Shown here one piece after another: positions 63,083 through 64,000 of a DNA stretch of 64,000 bases. The notes beneath the pieces are model-generated. The model saw only the letters and a list, made by a program, of their open reading frames with translations, did not search any database and was not told the origin of the DNA. The position numbers and the translations under genes are program-made. Each line of letters begins with the position of its first letter. The stretch's first letter is position 1. The stretch is from NCBI GenBank assembly GCA_036345935.2, contig JADWOT020001478.1, forward strand, positions 168,598 through 232,597. The letters run 5' to 3'. The DNA is from Taenia hydatigena. Its lineage: Eukaryota > Platyhelminthes > Cestoda > Cyclophyllidea > Taeniidae.

Positions 63083-64000
63083 AGCTCCCATTGAAGCAAA
63101 AGGGTTTCAGCATATCCTAGCCAAACAGCCCGCACCATATGACTGCAATGCAAAGAAAACCAAAGCAGGATACAAACAGCGATTGTAGGGCAAACTTAAT
63201 CGATCAGCAATACCCACGTAAGTGATTTGAGCCCGTGTGTTCCAGTAACGCCTCCCAAGTCGGATGTTCAGCGTAACACTCTGTGCAGTAGAGGCGTATT
63301 TCTGAACCCTCTATTATTTGGTCTGCAGTAGGGCACAAAAAAAACATAAATTTATGAGGCGTTTTTAAGCAATACAAGGCTATTGCGAAAAAATATGAGC
63401 GAAAAGCACATTTAAGCGAGATTTAAGGAAACATGCTTACAAATGTGTGTTCCAATGAAATGACGGAGGAGCGAATCAAAGTTTTCGAACGGTTCATAGC
63501 AAAGACAGCACACACTATGATTCGAACCTATTTTCGACGTTTAAGACAAAGCATTTGTGTTATAGGTAGTGGATGGGAGAGCATAAGGCATGATTACTAG
63601 GTTTTATAAACATCCCTACCTTTTTGATGGCATAACAGTAGTCCTGTGGTTCTGCGAAATGCTGGGCAAGTTGGACAATGCGTATACATTTCAACTATAA
63701 CATGTCAAGCAAGTGTACTTGAGGTGAGCAAATCGTACTGACGGTCACACAAGGGGTTCGGCTAAGTGGTCGACATAAACCGGGACTCGCCTTATTTGAC
63801 CAATTATGATTTTGCTTGGGATAAAACAGGAGCAGAGCTACTAACGAAACGCCGAATACCTACGCATAAACATGCGTATCTACGCGCAGAGTCATACGTG
63901 CATAAATGTGCGGTCAATTATTTGGCTGGGCATGTGTTTAGATGTGAAAGTCCATCTCTAAATTAAAAGGCGCTTACGGCGATGATCGCAAAACATGTGC
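63083..64000 (-). CDS. C2H2 zinc-finger protein, four fingers, locus C (cut by right edge)
   Basis: Minus-strand exons: exon 1 from 64000 (continuing outside the window) to 63978, exon 2 63694-63620, exon 3 63527-63441, exon 4 63322-63218, exon 5 63142-63083 with stop TAG at 63117-63119. Exons 2 to 4 are 75, 87 and 105 bases and the coding part of exon 5 is 26, exactly as in loci A and B. All introns are GT-AG and phase 1. The visible end of exon 1 keeps the two His of finger 1 (HMFCDH). Finger 2 is CPTC then HQK with its last His in exon 3. Finger 3 is CCLC with HFIGTH. Finger 4 is CTEC with HTGSNH. All visible ligands are kept and no stop or frameshift is seen, so this copy may be functional. 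It lies in the opposite direction to loci A and B. Confidence 0.82.

Overview
This is eukaryotic nuclear DNA, most likely from a parasitic flatworm, probably a tapeworm. That is an inference. It rests on single-domain exons separated by short introns (59 to 275 bases), a metazoan receptor-type guanylyl cyclase relic, a eukaryotic tRNA-Arg, and long stretches with no open frame above about 140 codons. The species cannot be named from the sequence. No prokaryotic operon, CRISPR array or recognisable transposase or reverse transcriptase was seen.

Layout. 1-2852 is copy 1 of a dispersed repeat (R1) cut by the left edge. 5091-6050 is a decayed C2H2 zinc-finger gene (locus A). 7690-8660 is repeat R3. 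9720-15530 is a large imperfect palindrome made of two opposed R2 repeats. 19030-22445 is R1 copy 2. 24041-24371 is a small two-exon gene candidate. 25276-25348 is tRNA-Arg(CCU). 27555-27745 is a fragment of R2. 34343-35304 is an intact-looking four-finger C2H2 gene (locus B). 39325-42207 on the minus strand is a broken receptor guanylyl cyclase. 44118-44190 is a tRNA-like sequence. 45120-46225 is R3 copy 2. 46760-47850 is a very diverged tandem array with a monomer near 170 bp. 51265-52880 is R1 copy 3, inverted. 54100-62629 is a 4.27 kb direct tandem duplication with a single N exactly at the junction, so it may be an assembly join. 63083-64000 on the minus strand is a third C2H2 gene (locus C), cut by the right edge.

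The main result is the C2H2 family. Three dispersed loci encode the same compact protein of about 128 residues with four zinc fingers. They share five exons, phase-1 introns throughout, identical lengths for exons 2 to 5 up to the stop (75, 87, 105 and 26 bases), a stop codon at the same place, and a further splice donor 33 or 34 bases after the stop. Locus B looks intact, locus A is decaying, and locus C is open in every part visible. The family can be followed exon by exon although most of its exons are too short to stand out as long open frames. Most other open frames here are chance frames inside repeats. Where two copies could be compared, they show no sign of protein constraint.
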